64,000 bases of DNA. It comes from Torymus aiolomorphi (Eukaryota; Arthropoda; Insecta; Hymenoptera; Torymidae). A program made the translations under genes and the position numbers. The notes below the pieces were generated by a model. The model did not search any database and was not told where the DNA came from. It saw only the letters and a list, made by a program, of their open reading frames with translations. The DNA lies in assembly GCA_036365515.1 (NCBI GenBank), contig CM070876.1, positions 37,037,195 to 37,101,194 on the forward strand. The letters run 5' to 3'. Of this stretch, positions 34,201-47,000 are shown one piece after another. Position 1 is the first letter of the stretch. Every line of letters begins with the position of its first letter.

Positions 34201-35960
34201 CTGGAAAGCTTCATTGGTGACGAAAAAACAAAGCTCTGTTCAGTTAAAATTGGTTTATTGATTTCTAGCTCTTTGTATTTTACATAATCAGATAAGCCTA
34301 ATCAGATTTTGGATTTGAATATAGATTCTTTTATATTTTTATATTTAAGGTTTATATATTTTATATTTATTTTGTACCAGAAGCAATGAAAGGAAAATAA
34401 TTTTTCATAATATATAAAGTCATTTACGAATTCATAGCAAGCTTATTTTTATGTATATACTTTTTGTCATAATTTGAGGCGAATGATTGATTAAAAAATT
34501 ATCTAAGATCTTTGACAAGCACATCAATTAGAGGGTCGGAAGAAAGAACTGATAAACAAGTCGCCTCGCGAATAGAGCCAATTACCTGGTGGTCGCGCAC
34601 TGCTTATTAAACATGCCCTCGCACAAAAGTCTGCTTTATCTGTCACTTTACATCTTCGGGACTCAAATCGATTAGATAGCGGGGATGAGAAGGTAATCTT
34701 GTGAAAAAATTAGGAATTCACGTTCGTTTGGGCGTGTGCGAGCATTGCGGGCGTGTTTTCTGCACCCGGCCCGCGAATACTCAAGGGAAGTGTCGAAATT
34801 GCTCGTGACGACGACGCCGAGACGCGACCGCGGAAATTGCCGGTTCATGTACGTATAATAAATTATCATTGTGTCTCGTGGGACATGGCCTCGGGGAATA
34901 CGCGGCTTCGAGGATGCGCGAGCAAACGAACCGGCCCGCGGGTTTTACTCGTGTGCACACACACACACAGACGCGAGCATATTTTTTCTTTTGTCGTGTC
35001 TTACAAGGTGTTCTGCGTCTTTGCATTCGTGCTCATGATTTCGCAATTGGGTGGGCAGAAGTGATGGGGGGGGGGGGGGGGGGGCGGTGAGCTTTTGGGA
35101 AGGTTAAACTTTCGACGACAATGCATTATTTGGGGTCGAGAAGATTGAGGGGACACCGGCACCTGAAAGGCTCGTTCTTTATTGGGCGCACAAATTGTTC
35201 GTTTCCTTGTTCGTTTCCTTATTCGCTTATGAAGGATTAATTGTGCCAAGACTGGTTATTGACGGTAGCAAATGACGTTGTTTTTTGTTAAGTTTGTAAA
35301 ATAATTTACGTTATTAAAGCTCTTTATGACTTATTTATCAATTTATAATAACGTTAATTCAAATTCTTTTTACATACAAAGACACAATTTTTTTATGAAA
35401 TTTGAAGTCAGAGCATTTTTTATTTATTACTATTTATTATTATATAAAGCGCAATAATAAAATATAATATATTTATTGTTTAAAAGAAAATGTATACTAT
35501 AATGATGTCCATAAGTTTTACAGATGGCACTCACGGATAAACTGTAAAAAATATTTCATATTACAGTAGTTCAAATGGGCTGTTTTGAAGTCTAGACTTA
35601 TCATCTTTCAGTAAGTACACACAATATTTTTTATTAAATCTTACAAATGTAAATATTGCTACATAACAATTTTCGATTCTTATTCAAAGAAATCAAGTTT
35701 ATTAATACTTACTTAAAGCTTGACAGCAGAATATAAATAATTAAAACTATTTATTTTTTCCACTTTTCGTTTTAAAAAGAATTAATCAAAAAATGATATG
35801 TTCTTTACGCATTTGTTTCGTATAATAATCACTATAAAATATGATTTCAAGCCATCATATAATTTTATTTTCCTGTGTAAGTTGTTAATTAGGGGGTCTT
35901 GAAACGAAAAGGGCATAGACGTAAAGAGTAAGTCAAACAAGAGTATTTTCACCATACCCT
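34201..35960. other. AT-rich DNA with a CpG-rich island and a G19 run
   Basis: The island at about 34560-35240 includes a CA tract and 19 consecutive G at 35066-35084, which can form G-quadruplexes. Frames on both strands (34753-35064, 34781-35026, 35001-35249) overlap each other and are composition-driven. No gene is recognised. Confidence 0.5.
35066..35084. repeat. Run of 19 G
   Basis: An uninterrupted guanine homopolymer in a CpG-rich island. It is prone to length change and G-quadruplex formation, and its length may be a sequencing approximation. Confidence 0.85.
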
Positions 35961-35961
35961 G

Positions 35962-36020
35962 GCCGAAAGTACCATTTTCGCTCCTGGCTCCAAAACGCGA
36001 ATGTGGTACTTTTGGCCCGG
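35962..36020. repeat. Compact hairpin
   Basis: GGCCGAAAGTACCATTTTCGC and its inverse, ending GTGGTACTTTTGGCC, form a stem of about 22 bp with a loop of about 14 bases. The size is similar to a microRNA precursor or a tiny MITE. No known microRNA was recognised. Confidence 0.55.
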
Positions 36021-39000
36021 CGTTGAGAAAAATAATATACACAGCACGAGAGGAAAATTGGCCAGCCCACATCTCGGATGGAAATTTACACGACCTGTGG
36101 ACTTTCCAAGTTTTTTCCTTCATTGACGCGTAATATACTATTATTCAATTTCTGAATGCCTTATGTTAATCTTTAAGATTCTTAGAGTACATTTTACTTA
36201 AAAGAACATCAAAGATTAATTTTATTCGATAATAATAATTCGCGCAATTTGGATTGCATACCCTTTTCATTTACACCTATACCTATTAAAAGGGTTGTCG
36301 CAAATAAGACACTTGTCGAAATGAGTTTTCTAAGTGGGGTTAGAATTTGCTTAGCTGAAGTTCTCTTAAGAAAAAGGTTTTATAATCGTAATAATCTGAT
36401 CGAAAACTTTGCAAAAATTGGTCGATATTTTACGCAAAATTAATATTTTTACACTTTGTGAATCAAAGTAAAATTATAGATATTTATAAAGAAAAAAAGT
36501 AAACAAAAAACCTAAATTATGGAGGAAAGAAAGAGTAACAAGTAACTCTGAAAATGTCAAGTTTATTATTAAATTTAGATTATCTTTGGGAGAAATCGAA
36601 TTCATTTATTTTTACCAGAAATTGTTTAGTGTTTTTATATTCTGGCCCGAAATTAAGGTTTCCTGTATAGTTAGAGGTTACAAATGAAACTTTTTTCTAA
36701 ATATCCAAAAACTAGCCACTTTTCTTGGATATTTCTATCTATCGATGAAACGATTTTTCCAACATTATTCGACCATTTACACAAGCTTGTTCTTAATTAT
36801 TTCAAAGGTATTAAAATTGGAGAGAAAAAGAAACTTTTGGTTAGTTTTTTTAGTTAGAAAATGGCTAGTAGAAGGCTTATTCTTATGACGAGGAGTGAGA
36901 GAGACAGAATCTAATAGAAAAATATGGGTTTCAGTTAATATCTAAGAAAGGAGTGCTGTAAATGACTTTTTAGTCTGTGTTTATTGTTTACATTTTTGTA
37001 AGCTATCTATTACAATTGGATGCTCTTAAATGTAACGTCAAGTCTATGAGTAAATTTAAATTGAATATTTTGAGGTTATGACATTCTATTTCCAATCTAT
37101 TAAATGGGCGAATGATAGGGGAAAAAGCGTTTCATCATGGCCATTAACTAGCCATTTATTCTAGGTATTTACTGACTTTCTGACCATTTTGTAATAGACA
37201 GATTTCTATCAGGGATTTATTTGAGTAAATTCGAACAAAAAACTATTTGTTTCCTTATATATAGTTTCCTCTATAGAGGAAACTTTGGAAGGGCGAAAAA
37301 ATTTCGTTTTTGAACATTTTTTTGTGTGTATTATATGTGTGTCTTCGTTTTAACGCATATTTTCAAGCCCATTATTTAGTTTTTTAATTTAGAAACGAAT
37401 AAGAAATTTTATTCAAATGATATTTTTAGACGTTTTGAAATATTGATTTGAAACTTTACTAGATGGTAGAGTTAATTATTAGGGAAAGCAATGGCCTCTT
37501 GGTTTGGTATATTACAAATTATTTAAAGAATGTGTAATTAAATCGATCAGTAACAGTTGACTATTGAATCTCGTTAATAAAATAATCCATTAAGTTTGAG
37601 ATAGCTAAGTGTTAATAAATTAGCAGCGGATTTTTCACGTATCTTTACACGAAAAAAGATCCTGTTGAAAAAATTTATCATTAATCTTATTAACTGCAAA
37701 TTGGATGTACTCTAACTTTGATACTTGCTATTCAGACTTAAAATGTATTTTTGATCATCAGTCCACGATTTCTTTAACACTGTCAAAGGTGTCTGGAAAA
37801 AGTCAGACTTTTTCGCTCAATTCAATAAATCCAATACGCTTCACGCTCTTGATAAACCCCCGCAAACAATGCAATAATTCACCGGAGTGAACCGATAAGC
37901 AGGTGAAAGAAAAAAAAAACTCGAACGAGTATAGCACTTGACCTAGAGTCGTCGAGAGTCGGTTGACAATTGAAAAGGTAGATAATGTCGAAAACGCTCC
38001 CGCGCTCGTTAATGAGCCGTTGATGGAGCGGCCGGATCCGGATAAGAAGAGCGCGGAGGCGGTAACGTCAGCCAGCCGAATGATGGAAAATCGAAGCTCG
38101 CTGTGTTGTAATATAGGTACAAGCGCGCGGCTCGTCAGCGAGGCATTTGCGAAGCGTTAACTGCCGTTAGCCGCACACAGGGCTTCTTCGCTCGCGGCAG
38201 TGTATATAGCTACTCCTCTGTCTCCTCCACCCTCTCTCGTGCACACGGAGCCACGTAATTTGTTTACATCGGCAGTATAGGCACTCGATGGGGTGGGTGG
38301 GTGTGCACTTAGGGGAGTGGTTGTATATATATATATATATATATACGTGTACTCCGCGCGCTGAATGTGGGCGTTTGAGCTTGCCGCCTTTAACGGGATT
38401 CGACCTTTAGCGCCGGGAGGCTACCCCGATCGCTTCCCGTTGTCATTTATTGCGTTCCGCTTGAACTGCTCCGAAGTATTGCTCGTCCGTGCTTCGCCGC
38501 ATCTCGCCCGCTTTCTATGCGGTCGCGAGGCCTTCTTTTTCTTGCGAGTTTCTTATTTTCTGGGCGGATAGAGGAATGCAATACTTAGAAACCTATTGAT
38601 GTCAATTATATTTTCTGAAAAAGATTCGCTTGGCCTTAATTTCAAATTCCGCGTATATTTTGCAAATAAATAAGCGCTTTATGTCACTGAGTTTTTTAAC
38701 AGTGAAGTATGCGACAGTAATCAATAGTATATGAATGTAAATTTAACTGTTCGATTTGATTCTTTTAAATTGTTAATTAATTTTTTTAATAGCATCTATT
38801 CATTTTTAATTACAATAGATTTTTCGTACATTTAGGCCATATGATAAAAGCCAATAACTTATTTCGACAAGCATGGCCAACATGGCTTTTCGTTAAGGAG
38901 GTTCTCGACCATCTACACAGGTTGCATACATAAACTTCCACCAAATAAAGATTATACATTCAAATTAAACAATTCTATTCATCATAATTATCAATAAAAA

Positions 39001-39920
39001 GTCCCACCATGAAGCTGATTTGATTCATTTTTTGAGGTTAATTTTTTTTTGTATTCATTAATTTATTTATCAGTGTCACAGACGCTGAATGCATATTTTG
39101 GAAGAGTGTCAAATGATTGTTGAAAATTCTTCTATTAGTATAGCTTTCTAAAATGTTAGTGAAGTTGTTTTATGCACTAATCTAGCTTTGTTCAAAGTTT
39201 TATCAAATTCTTAGCGTTATTTCTATTTACCCTAGAACCCCTTAAGAACTTTATATTGTATGTTAGCAACTTGTAAAACATTTCACTCGACAGTAGAATG
39301 CGTCAATGTCTATTAGAAAAAATTATTCTTCAAGAAACTTTATGATAATACATTTAAAACTATTTTATTATTAACAAAATTTATCATTTATATAATTTAT
39401 AATTTTTCAACTGATGTTTTATGTATTGTAAAGGTCACATTATACGTCGATAAATAAAAATTTTCTACTTTATGAGTATTACTCAATTGTAAGTATTTAA
39501 ATCGGCTGTATAATATTTATAGTTTAGAAAAGATTAAGGTGGGTGAACATATTGTCAAGTCAATTCCTCCCTTGGGCATCATTGTCGCTAAAAAAGACAG
39601 ACGATACTTATTCTTACTTTTTGTATTGGTCCATAAATTTTGTAGATGATAGTTTTTTTTTTACTATTACATGTTATTTATAATCTTTTCTTAAATGAAC
39701 AGAATTGTTTTTTATTATTTGCCTTTTGAATCATTGTTAGATTTTCTGTTATTTAGATTTTTTTTATTTGTTAGTTGAAATTGTTAAAAATTAATATGAA
39801 ACTCCGGTAATTCTATGTTTTGAATCTGTTGCTAGTGTAGTGTTACGGATGGATATCCATACGAATATGCAGAATAAGAAGAGGCAATGAGTACAATTAC
39901 AATATGACGACGATTAGCAG
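36021..39920. other. Gene-free stretch with a CpG-rich island
   Basis: AT-rich DNA surrounds a CpG-rich island at about 37920-38570, which includes GGGGTGGGTGGG at about 38290 and a TA repeat at 38324-38345. A degenerate copy of a dispersed GTTTCCTC/GAGGAAAC module lies at 37263-37310. The 65-codon frame at 37963-38160 has protein-like composition but no recognisable family or splice partners. Confidence 0.45.
38324..38345. repeat. TA microsatellite beside a G-rich tract
   Basis: Eleven TA units follow a G-rich stretch (GGGGTGGGTGGG at about 38290) within the CpG-rich island. Confidence 0.85.
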
Positions 39921-39935
39921 AAAGCCGAGCGGTGG

Positions 39936-39998
39936 CGGTCGTGGCTTCTTGGTAGTATGTCTGACCTGCGAGTCAGTGGCTCTGGTTCAAACCCAGGG
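39936..39998 (+). mobile_element. tRNA-derived SINE-like segment
   Basis: A box TGGCTTCTTGG (39942-39952) and B box GGTTCAAACCC (39984-39994), with a perfect T-arm stem TCTGG/CCAGG and an anticodon-like stem CTGAC/GTCAG around a 6-base loop. The acceptor stem does not pair and the anticodon loop is short, so it is not a functional tRNA. A SINE head or tRNA relic is likely. The 70-codon frame over it is a shadow. Confidence 0.6.
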
Positions 39999-40758
39999 TC
40001 TGTCATTTTTTATTATTAAAAGTTGCGGTAGCTCACTCGTAACACTAGCACCCATGATAGGTGTATGTGCATTATTTAGGTTGTATAAAGTATTCAAATA
40101 TCACCTGGAAATTTAGTTTAAATGTCACTTTTAAACATTTGAAAGTATATTAGATTCAAAGTAGTTCTAATAGTTCCGATCTTAATCCGATTTCACGTGA
40201 ATCATAATGTAGTTTCTTGAATACAAACTAAACACTATATAATTTGCTATAATGGTAGTACTTTTTTAACTTAACACATGTTTTTTGCGAAACTTGATCA
40301 TCGTAAAGTTATTAGGATAAATCTGAAGATACCAATAAGAGAGGTAATAACAAATCAGTGTCTGACTAACGCGTGCCTGAAACTACTCGAATTTATTGTA
40401 TGGCCTTGTTAATAGATTAATCTCAAAAAAGGAGACGATCGATTATTTTACTCTACCGATGTGTTAGTATCTTCAAAAATTTATTTTCACTTTTATTAAT
40501 GATATAATTTAAGGAGGGTTTTTCGCGAAATCAAAATAAATATTTTGGAATAAAATTGAAATACGTGACAAAAATGATTATTACAATCTGTGTATGGAAT
40601 TTCGAAGTAGCTTGGCGAAGAAATAAATGAGTACGATATTAATAATAATTAGTGGTTACATTACTATAAAGCCTTGTGGGCCGGATAACGTGATTTTATT
40701 TTATATGTTTGAATAATTTTTATACTTCCAATCTATATTTTAGCCAGTAAGAAAATGT

Positions 40759-40979
40759 ATACAGTATGTCCCAGAAGTAAGTTAATACCCTGTTTATTGT
40801 TGAAACTATAAGAAATATAAAAAAATTGCCTGAACAAAAGTTGTTAGGTTAAGAGGGGGACACCTGATAGTGATCTTGAATTTGACCTTGTGGGCTATTT
40901 TCATGGTCACTCTTGTTCGGGTCATTTTTTTAGATTTAAAAATCACCAAAGTATTAACTTACTTTTGGGACACCCTATA
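40759..40979. mobile_element. 221-bp MITE with GTCCC terminal repeats
   Basis: The left end, TATACAGTATGTCCCAGAAG, and the right end, inverse of ATAGGGTGTCCCAAAAGTAAG, share AAGTAAGTTAATAC. TA lies at both outer edges. Termini of the GGGTGTCCC type with TA duplications are common among arthropod mariner-related MITEs. The centre is not palindromic, unlike the foldbacks. Confidence 0.8.
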
Positions 40980-41354
40980 TGTCTTTAGAGACCATCAGGA
41001 AAGAGAATCGCAATGAAAAAATAGATGCGTCGACGAAGGTTTGGCAAAGTTATTTCATATTAATTTCGAAAATTTAAGCAAAATGCGTGACATACAGCTT
41101 TTTAAATTTCTTATAATTTCTGAATTCATTGTGTAAGCAAATTTTATATATATTTGTGTACCTATTAATCGATTAGTCCATCTTTAATTTGGACTTTCGA
41201 TTATTTTGTAAGCAACAATATTAATATTGGGGGCTACAAATATTGGGGGCCTAAGGAAGCATCCATTAAATACGCTCCTTAGCCAAAGACCCTCCTTAAA
41301 GAAGTATAAGGCCATAAATACCCTCTCTTCATTACCCCCTTTAATTAATCTTCC

Positions 41355-42023
41355 TTATCGTGATATATTAAGGTAGTTCACTGTTCAATTTTTATATGAT
41401 AAATTATTAAAATATAATATGTAAGTACACAGGGATATAAAAGGCGAATACTTTCTGAACCGAAAAAAAGTATTTTGATGAAAAATTGTTAATCGAACAC
41501 GTAGATATTGTTCAATAAGTAAAAAGTTACTTTCGCTTCTTACCAACTTTTTATTCTTTATTTAATTTTAATGTTCAACGTTTCATTTTGTTCTTTAAAC
41601 ATTTGTCTACGACCCATTTAGGCATATATTATAAAATAATGAATATATCCGAAGCAACATGTAATTGTTTACAGTAAACTTCAAGTTTTTTGTTCTTAAA
41701 CTATTAATAATTTAATTTTACTTCGTATATAATAATTATTACATAATATTAGACTGGATGGATTATAGACCAATATTTAAGAAGCAACAAAATGAGATAT
41801 TAAACATTAAAATCAAATAAAGAATAAAAAGTTGGTAAGAAGTGAAAGTTACTTTTTCTTTATCGAACAATATCTAGGTGTTAGGTTAACAATTTTTTAT
41901 TAAAATACTTTATTCGGTTCAGAAGATATTCTTTTTTTACATACGTGTGCACTTACATTATTATATTTTAATAATTTATTATATCAAAATTGAATAGTGA
42001 ACCACCTTAATATAGCACGATAA
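41355..42023. mobile_element. 669-bp foldback MITE
   Basis: The ends TTATCGTGATATATTAAGG and its inverse (CCTTAATATAGCACGATAA) are followed inward by AGTTCACTGTTCAATT and, further, by AAAGTTACTTTCGCTTCTTA with inverse copies. Arms are about 250 bp. The surroundings at 41190-41340 contain a short direct repeat (ATATTGGGGGC twice). No coding sequence. Confidence 0.8.
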
Positions 42024-42501
42024 TCCCAAGGTGGCAGTTACCTTAGTATTTTGCGTAGCAAGGGCTACGCCAGCCCTCGGGCGTGTTAGATCACCTACTA
42101 CGAACGTAAAGTTATACGTCTGCGATGCGAACATCATTTTTCGTCTTAGTCGAGGTCTTAGTAGGTGTAAAGTAAGTAAAAACGTTTATGTTTTCGGGAT
42201 TCAAAAGGCGAGTTTGCTCATGCTGCCTCATGATAAAAGTTGTACAATTTAACTTTTGCGGATTAAGTGGCCTTTATGCCTGGTAATCGCTATTTGAATA
42301 GCAAATAGTACGTTACGTAACAAGTGCGTAAAGTAGGCATTTTTGGCACGGGTATAGTTTGTCGAGCGAAGTGAGAGCGTCAAAACGCACGAATTGGGCA
42401 CTACGCACACTGTACATAGGTATAAATTGCTCTTGATTCTCGTGGGTGGGTTTTGATCACCCTAGGGAATCATCAACTTTTTTCCCGAGTTACAGATAGT
42501 G
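42024..42501. other. Short spacer between two mobile elements
   Basis: Mixed-composition sequence of about 480 bp between the foldback element and the mariner. It contains CACCTACTACG at about 42089 with an inverse-like GTAGGTG near 42160, and GTAAACGG motifs within the mariner leader. The 73-codon frame at 42031-42252 is not recognised. Confidence 0.4.
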
Positions 42502-43795
42502 CGAGGGTCATTTGACAAGTACCTAGCCTCACCGCTAGATGGTGCCACTATCGCACCAGAAATACACTACAGTGCAGTATCTTCCTGTAAACGGTTACAG
42601 ACGAAATTTCAGCCGGATCGGAGTTGTAGTTTATTTTTGAGAGCGTGTGAAAGCAAATGTGTCCGTTGATTTTTGAAAAAATGGAGAAAGAACAATATCG
42701 GTCGGTGATTCGATTCTTGTTTTTGGAAGGGAAATCGCGCAGTGAAATTAAAGAACGCTTGGATGCAGTGTATGGGGATGCTTCTCCTTCGATGGCGACC
42801 GTTAAATTTTGGTATAACGAGTTTCAACGTGGTCGTACGTCGGTTTTTGATGATCCACGCCCAGGTGCTCCGAAAACAGCCACTACGGAGGAGAATGTGA
42901 CAAAAATACACGATATCGTTTTGTCAGACCGCCGATTAAAGGTGCACGAGATAGCTGTGATAGTAGGCATCTCAGAAGAACGCGTGTGGCATATCCTACA
43001 TGAGATTTTAGGCATGAGGAAGCTGTCAGCAAGGTGGGTGCCGCGTTTGCTGACTGCAGACAACAAGCGCATCCGTGTGACCAGTTCAGAGCAGTGTTTG
43101 GAGCTGTTTAATCGCAATCCAAAAGAGTTTTTGCGTCGTTACGTGACCGTCGACGAAACATGGATTCAATACTACACTCCAGAGACCAAGGAGCAGTCAA
43201 AACAGTGGACCTTACCCGGTGAACCTGCTCCGAAGAAGGCGAAGACGGTCCCGTCGGCCGGAAAGGTGATGGCCACTGTTTTCTGGGATTCTCAAGGTGT
43301 GATTTTTATTGACTATCTGGAGAAGGGCAAAACGGTCACAGGACAGTACTACGCCGAACTATTGAGCCGATTTGACGCCGTGTTAGAAGAAAAACGGCCC
43401 CATTTGTCTAAAAAGAAAGTGCTTTTCCACCACGATAATGCACCGGCTCACACTTCTGCACTCGCCACGGCTAAATTGGTCGAATTACGCTACGAACTGC
43501 TGCCCCATCCACCGTATTCTCCGGATTTGGCTCCGTGCGACTTTTTTTTGTTTCCGAACCTAAAAAATTCGCTCGCCGGGAAGAGATTCCACTCCAATAA
43601 CGAAATAATCGCCGCCACGGAGGCCTATTTTGCAAACCGAGAGAAAACATTTTTTTCAACGGGGTTAAAAAAATTGGAACACCGCTGGACCAAGTGTATT
43701 CAACTAAAAGGAGACTACATTGAAAAATAAATTTTATTTTTTGTAAAATTTTGGTGTTTTCATTTGTAGGCTAGGTACTTATCAAATGACCCTCG
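42502..43795 (+). mobile_element. Complete mariner element (DD34D)
   Basis: Terminal inverted repeats of about 28 bp, CGAGGGTCATTTGACAAGTA at 42502 and its inverse ending at 43795, differ at one or two positions. TA follows the right end and TG precedes the left end, so the expected TA duplication has one substitution. The element carries a single intact transposase gene (42681-43730). Length and structure are those of a full mariner. Confidence 0.92.
42681..43730 (+). CDS. Mariner transposase
   Basis: The enzyme cuts out and reinserts the mariner element at TA sites. I chose the ATG at 42681 (MEKEQYRSV, 349 residues) because it fits the family start; an in-frame ATG at 42657 would add 8 residues. 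The N-terminal half holds two helix-turn-helix DNA-binding modules (about residues 5-110), followed by a WVPRLLT linker motif. The catalytic triad is Asp158 (VDETW), Asp252 (HHDNAPAH) and Asp287 (SPDLAPCD), with 34 residues between the last two, the DD34D signature. C-terminal NLKNSLAGKRF is also typical. There is no stop or frameshift, so the protein may be active. Confidence 0.95.
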   Translation: MEKEQYRSVIRFLFLEGKSRSEIKERLDAVYGDASPSMATVKFWYNEFQRGRTSVFDDPRPGAPKTATTEENVTKIHDIVLSDRRLKVHEIAVIVGISEERVWHILHEILGMRKLSARWVPRLLTADNKRIRVTSSEQCLELFNRNPKEFLRRYVTVDETWIQYYTPETKEQSKQWTLPGEPAPKKAKTVPSAGKVMATVFWDSQGVIFIDYLEKGKTVTGQYYAELLSRFDAVLEEKRPHLSKKKVLFHHDNAPAHTSALATAKLVELRYELLPHPPYSPDLAPCDFFLFPNLKNSLAGKRFHSNNEIIAATEAYFANREKTFFSTGLKKLEHRWTKCIQLKGDYIEK

Positions 43796-43796
43796 T

Positions 43797-44043
43797 ACTT
43801 TATTCCCATCTCAACTGTGGACATTTTTTGGACTTGGAAAGTGAGACCAACGGAAAGATGCGGCGTGTTTGTAAATGCGGGCGACGGAAGATATTTGGCC
43901 TAATTCATATTGAACTCACTTTTTCTCGGAAAACTTTTTTCCCGCGAAATACGGGAATAAAGTAAAAGAAAAAAAGAAGTATAACTTTGATCCCGTTTTT
44001 TAGGAAAAAGAGTGTCCACTTTAGTTGAGATGGGAATAAAACT
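43797..44043. mobile_element. Small foldback next to the mariner
   Basis: CTTTATTCCCATCTCAACTG at the left and its inverse (GTTGAGATGGGAATAAA) at the right pair, and GTGGACATTTTT pairs with AAAAGAGTGTCCAC. The mariner's right end touches its left end. A TTTTTTCCCG block occurs both inside it (43936) and left of the mariner (42479), so the mariner could have landed in or beside this repeat. Confidence 0.65.
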
Positions 44044-47000
44044 ACTTTTATTTTACGCCTAGTTGGAGTAGATTTTTCAGACGTTTTTGAGACAATAATG
44101 GCGCATATGATTTCTTATAGAACTAGTAATTTTATTGCAATGAATAGACAATGTTATAAACATATCAAATATATAAATTAAAAAATTAAACGTAATGTGA
44201 AAAGTTTCGCGTGATGTACGTACATATAGGAGTACGTTTTATAGAACGAATCGAGCCAAACTCACTTTGAAAAAGTTATTTTATATCTGACTCGGTCTTT
44301 GATGTGAGATACGTGAAAGCATAAACTGTGGAGTGGCTCTCCTATAGGCCATCTTCTCAGACCTCGTATCCCGCCGTTGGACTTTGAAAATGGCGAATTG
44401 GAAAATTCATATTCGTTTGATGCTTTTCCATTTTAGTCCTTCGCCGTGCACTTGTCAATAAATAAGGTTCCGTCGGCAATCAGATTTAGTTATCCCGTGG
44501 GATCGTGCAAAAATTTATTCCCGACTTTTACTCTCTCACAACAAAGAAGTAAGTAAAATCGATAATGGAGGTCAAAGGTCTTTACACTGCAGCGTATTGA
44601 TCTATCTTCAGAGAGAATATCTGTCTGTAATTTTAGTTATTTATTTGTTAACTGTAATTAAAAAGTCATTGCAAATTTGATAAATTATGACAATACAGTT
44701 AGAGAAACAAACAATTGAACAATTTTTAAAAAGAACAAAAACTTTAAATGTCTTGTACATACATCAATATTTCTAAAAATTAATTTAGAATCGTAAAATG
44801 TTATTTTATATTGTAACTAAAACAAAATTGTTATTTTCTATACGTTAAATTTTTACGTATTTGTCAAAAAAATAAAAAACTTTAATGTTTTAAAAGATTT
44901 TAACCATCGGATTATCCTTTGTTGGCGCTATACCTTATATTTCTAAAAATATTCTTAAAAATCATATCTTACTGCATACTATGCACACGTTAACACGACC
45001 TATTACATATTAACTTTTTCTAAATTTAAAAAATCTACTGTAAAAGCTTTTCTAATTACTCGCTCAGTCTTGCAACTTTCACAAAGTATAAAAAACTTGA
45101 CTTCGACAATCGCCCACCTGAAAAAGCAGTTTAGTTTCAAAAAGCTCGTTAAAAAGCTGTGTGCGAGGGGAAAGAGCACGGGTCATTAAAAAATCTTAGA
45201 ACCAAGCCTCGACTTGCACGAGTGAAAACAAACGAAATCCAAGCGCGTAACATTTAGCGCGCGCGCTATTTTTTCATCGACGACACTATAGCACGGGAGC
45301 TCGGAATTCCAGGAGTGCAATATTGCGCGTTGCTCCCTAATTAAGATCCAATTAACCGCGCGCGCGCAAACTCGTGGAGCCTCACGTAAGTTGTTCTCGT
45401 GCTCGCGCAGGTGTATATACACGTTCCAAGCTCGCGTGTGTGCAATAAACAGACCTGCGCGCGCGCGCGCGCCTGGGAACGAAAGGTAAGTACGTGTTGC
45501 TTTATCGTGCGCCTTGCTCTCCTCTTCCCCCGGATACATTTCAGTGCCGGCACTGCGCTCGTGGAGAACTTTCCAGTCCTTGCGGAGCGGCGACCCTTCC
45601 GCGCCTCACGCTCGCCCCACCCTTCGCGTCTTCTCTGTATATACACCGCTTCCAAAATGGATGCCTTGCGCGCTTTTTCTGCGCATTATGTCGTGTGTAC
45701 CGAGAAGGAGAGCAATACAGAAATTGGTTGCACTAATTGGAGAGCTGTCGTGGTTAGGCGATCGTGCTCTTAAAATGCATAACGGGCTTTATATGCGGCG
45801 TAGTTGCTTGCATCAAAGAGTTACTTTTTCATCGGGGCGTGGGCTTTTCAATTTCGTGGCGTTGGTATCCGTCAAAACGTCGCGAATATTTCACAGGGAC
45901 GTGAAATACGGAGCTTCGCGAGTGCGGCGTTATCGCGTTTTTATTGACATAACGCGGGCATCAGTCAGTCCGCTTCGTTCTCCAGTACGTTTGTCAAATT
46001 TTTTCCGAGCAGAGTACTGGGCCAATATTGACAAATATGATTATGAGAGCGGAATGCTTTATTATAACAAAAATTATATTAAATATATTTGATGCTTATA
46101 ATTCTGCATTGCATGAAGTAAACGAATAATTATAATTGATTGGTATATTATTTATTTAAACTAAGTTTTAAGTTTCAAAAATATTATCTATATATTTTTT
46201 CCAGTTTTTAAAGGCAAGTTGTTTTCACTTTACGTTGGATTATTCAATAGTTGTATGATTTTTATACTCTTTAAATTTAAATAAGTGAAAATTTAAATAA
46301 TGAAAAAACACTCCGGCATCGTGACGATTATGAATTAAATGAATTTCCATTTACTCACACTCGGAGAGTAGGTACCCAGTTTCATTTTAATTTACAAGTT
46401 TATAAAGAGTTTATTTTTCTTCTGCAGGCTAAATCCGATAACATAATCCGACCCCGTTGCAGCAGCGGCGTGGCAGCTGTGAAATTGAAAATTTAAAAAT
46501 AATAAAAGCGTGGCGCGGAATTAAAATGGCTTTTGGATCGAAAAGAAAAGTTGATAAATTTAAGCGAGTAGGTGCAGGCGAACGCGGCTGGCGAACAGCG
46601 TAGGAATGGGAGAAAAGTACCATCAGGAATATTGCATTTGTTGAGATCTAAGCCCGCCGCGCCGCTGGGATTTCGAAACTAGGAAATAATTCTTTGCCCC
46701 TTACCTCGCTTCGCGGCGCAAACGTTATTCGGCGAGTATAAATCACGGAGCTGCTATAAATCTTGCCATTGCCTACGTGTGTAATTTCTCCTTAGAGGCG
46801 CTCTCGCGTCCGTTCGTCCGTTCGTTCTTTCAGAGCGCGCGCGTACACTCGCGAGGGACCCGAGCGAGTGGTTTCACTCGGGCATCGGTCAGACGGACGC
46901 TTATGCGCCCCGTTTCATTCACTTAACTTTCGCTGCTTCGTAACGGTTTATCCTAGGGGCCGATTGTTTTTTCAATTAAACATCACAGAGGCGAATTTCG

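Noticed and set aside
37963..38160. 65-codon frame with protein-like composition
   Set aside because: No known family, no matching exons, and chance cannot be excluded at this length.
39936..39998. Functional tRNA gene
   Set aside because: A and B boxes are good, but the acceptor stem does not pair and the anticodon loop has six bases.
45514..46092. 192-codon frame
   Set aside because: Arg/Ser-rich, overlaps four other frames in a CpG-rich island, and resembles no known family.
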